Source of the DNA: Gallibacterium faecale
GTDB lineage: Bacteria > Pseudomonadota > Gammaproteobacteria > Enterobacterales > Pasteurellaceae
Reading direction: 5' to 3'
Assembly: GCF_027920745.1 (NCBI RefSeq)
Contig: NZ_JAQIBB010000001.1
Location: 79,710 to 143,709 of the forward strand
DNA length: 64,000 nt
Positions 62,787-64,000 of the stretch are shown here, piece by piece (within the stretch, counting starts at the first letter, position 1; each line of letters starts with the position of its first letter). Position numbers and translations under genes: made by a program. The notes under the pieces were generated by a model. That model worked only from the letters and a program-made list of their open reading frames with translations, was not told where the DNA came from and searched no databases.

Positions 62787-63917
62787 ATGGCATACACCAC
62801 CTTTTCACAACACAAAAATGATCAGCTCAAAGAACCAATGTTCTTTGGTCAAAATGTTAATGTGGCACGCTATGATCAACAAAAATATGAAACGTTTGAA
62901 AAATTAATTGAGAAACAACTCTCTTTCTTCTGGCGTCCAGAAGAAGTGGATGTTTCACAGGATCGTATCGACTATCAAGCGTTACCTGAACATGAAAAAC
63001 ATATTTTTATTAGTAACTTAAAATATCAAACTTTATTAGATTCAATTCAAGGTCGTAGCCCAAATGTGGCGTTATTGCCGTTGGTTTCCATTCCTGAATT
63101 AGAAACTTGGATAGAAACTTGGACTTTCTCAGAAACGATTCACTCGCGTTCTTACACCCATATTATCCGTAATATCGTCAACGATCCGTCTATTGTGTTT
63201 GATGATATTGTAACTAACCAAGAAATTATTAAACGAGCAAGAGATATTTCTGCATATTATGATGATTTAATTCGTGATTCACAGCTCTACTCACTTTATG
63301 GTGAAGGGACTTACACCGTAGATGGGAAACAGTGTACTGTGACTTTACGCAATTTAAAACGTCAATTATACCTTTGTTTAATGAGTGTTAATGCGTTAGA
63401 AGCAATCCGTTTCTATGTTTCATTCGCCTGCTCTTTTGCATTTGCTGAACGTAAATTAATGGAAGGAAATGCGAAAATTATCAAATTCATTGCACGTGAT
63501 GAAGCATTACATTTAACCGGTACTCAACACATCCTGAATATTATGGCAGCTGGACAAGATGATCCTGAAATGGCAGAGATTGTCGAAGAGTGTCAACAAG
63601 AAGCTTACGATCTCTTTGTTGCAGCAGCAGAACAAGAAAAAGAGTGGGCAAATTACTTATTTAAAGATGGCTCGATGATTGGTTTAAATAAAGATATTCT
63701 TTGTCAATATGTAGAATATATTACCAACATTCGTATGCAAGCTGTGGGTTTACCGCTACCATTTGCAACACGCTCTAATCCAATTCCATGGATTAGTGCT
63801 TGGTTAGTTTCAGATAATGTTCAAGTTGCACCGCAAGAAGTAGAAGTAAGCTCTTATCTTGTTGGTCAAATTGATTCTAAAGTCGATGTAGATGATTTTG
63901 AGGATTTTAAACTTTAA
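62787..63917 (+). CDS. nrdB: Class Ia ribonucleotide reductase beta subunit
   Basis: Carries the diiron centre and tyrosyl radical for NrdA. 376 residues, as in E. coli NrdB. Iron ligands are visible in TFSETIHSRSYTHI (Glu, His, with the radical Tyr), FAERKLMEGNAKI, and ARDEALHLTGTQHI (Glu, His). The C-terminus (VDVDDFEDFKL) is the tail that docks on NrdA. The start follows TTGAGGAA. No yfaE-like ferredoxin gene is visible before the window ends. Confidence 0.96.
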   Translation: MAYTTFSQHKNDQLKEPMFFGQNVNVARYDQQKYETFEKLIEKQLSFFWRPEEVDVSQDRIDYQALPEHEKHIFISNLKYQTLLDSIQGRSPNVALLPLVSIPELETWIETWTFSETIHSRSYTHIIRNIVNDPSIVFDDIVTNQEIIKRARDISAYYDDLIRDSQLYSLYGEGTYTVDGKQCTVTLRNLKRQLYLCLMSVNALEAIRFYVSFACSFAFAERKLMEGNAKIIKFIARDEALHLTGTQHILNIMAAGQDDPEMAEIVEECQQEAYDLFVAAAEQEKEWANYLFKDGSMIGLNKDILCQYVEYITNIRMQAVGLPLPFATRSNPIPWISAWLVSDNVQVAPQEVEVSSYLVGQIDSKVDVDDFEDFKL

Positions 63918-63931
63918 TCCTATCTTCTGAT

Positions 63932-63957
63932 AAAGGCGTAGTATTACGCCTTTATCT
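63932..63957 (+). terminator. Terminator after nrdB
   Basis: Stem AAAGGCGTA / TACGCCTTT with a GTAT loop, followed by a short ATCTC tail; close behind the nrdB stop. Confidence 0.75.
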
Positions 63958-64000
63958 CAGTTTAATGACAAAGTCTATTCAATATTTTTTAGATATTTTT

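Noticed and set aside
1..64000. CRISPR arrays, prophage, integrases, transposases
   Set aside because: No regularly spaced repeats, phage structural genes or transposase motifs were seen on either strand.

Overview
The window looks like core chromosome of a member of the Pasteurellaceae (Haemophilus/Actinobacillus/Pasteurella group). It is AT-rich, and many products match Haemophilus or E. coli proteins over their full length: ZevA/ZevB, HmrM, UPF0231/YacL, PykA, ThiI with its rhodanese domain, FolX, AdeP and YchN. RecB and RecD lie together without recC. No prophage, insertion-sequence transposase, CRISPR array or rRNA was seen. By eye I found one exact Haemophilus-type uptake core (AAGTGCGGT) and no exact Actinobacillus-type core (ACAAGCGGT), so I do not name a genus.

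Layout. 0-8.5 kb: truC; a TAXI-type TRAP transporter (binding protein, terminator hairpin, fused permease, UspA-like protein); two tandem related lipoproteins; folX; tqsA; a GIY-YIG/DUF4357 protein. 8.5-19.2 kb: the lysO/ybjD divergent pair, adeP, ychN, recB-recD, gloB. 19.2-20.3 kb: an AT-rich patch with a membrane-anchored unknown protein split by a frameshift at an A7 run. 20.3-31.8 kb: prmB, smrB, the zevAB metal system, an alpha/beta hydrolase, tRNA-Val(GAC), a GST, asnS, a divergent Mlc-like ROK regulator, an oxidoreductase, hmrM, ribE. 31.8-33.7 kb: purR between two direct copies of a roughly 250-bp palindrome-rich repeat. 33.7-42.3 kb: a complete trpEGDC(F)BA operon behind a TrpR-operator promoter with no room for an attenuator, then thiI. 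42.4-55.2 kb: xseB-ispA-dxs, pykA, sixA, glnD, map, erpA, yacL, sdaC, sdaA. 55.2-64 kb: ilvIH, a lysine-riboswitch-controlled NhaC-family transporter (lysW type), hns, and nrdA-nrdB behind a promoter covered by two NrdR boxes.

How the genes work together. Amino-acid metabolism dominates the second half: tryptophan synthesis under TrpR; serine uptake and deamination (sdaC-sdaA) with a CRP-like site; branched-chain synthesis (ilvIH); and lysine handling by a predicted exporter (lysO) and a predicted riboswitch-controlled importer. Purine handling is represented by adeP and purR, and DNA maintenance and precursors by recBD, xseB and nrdAB.

Most of the window is ordinary core genome. The parts that deserve a second look are the frameshifted gene at 19.5-20.1 kb, the paired repeats around purR, the ROK regulator that lacks both sugar-binding and zinc motifs, the paired lipoproteins, and several regulatory sites that can be read directly (lysine riboswitch, NrdR boxes, TrpR operator). 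I did not find a convincing wholly new multi-gene system.
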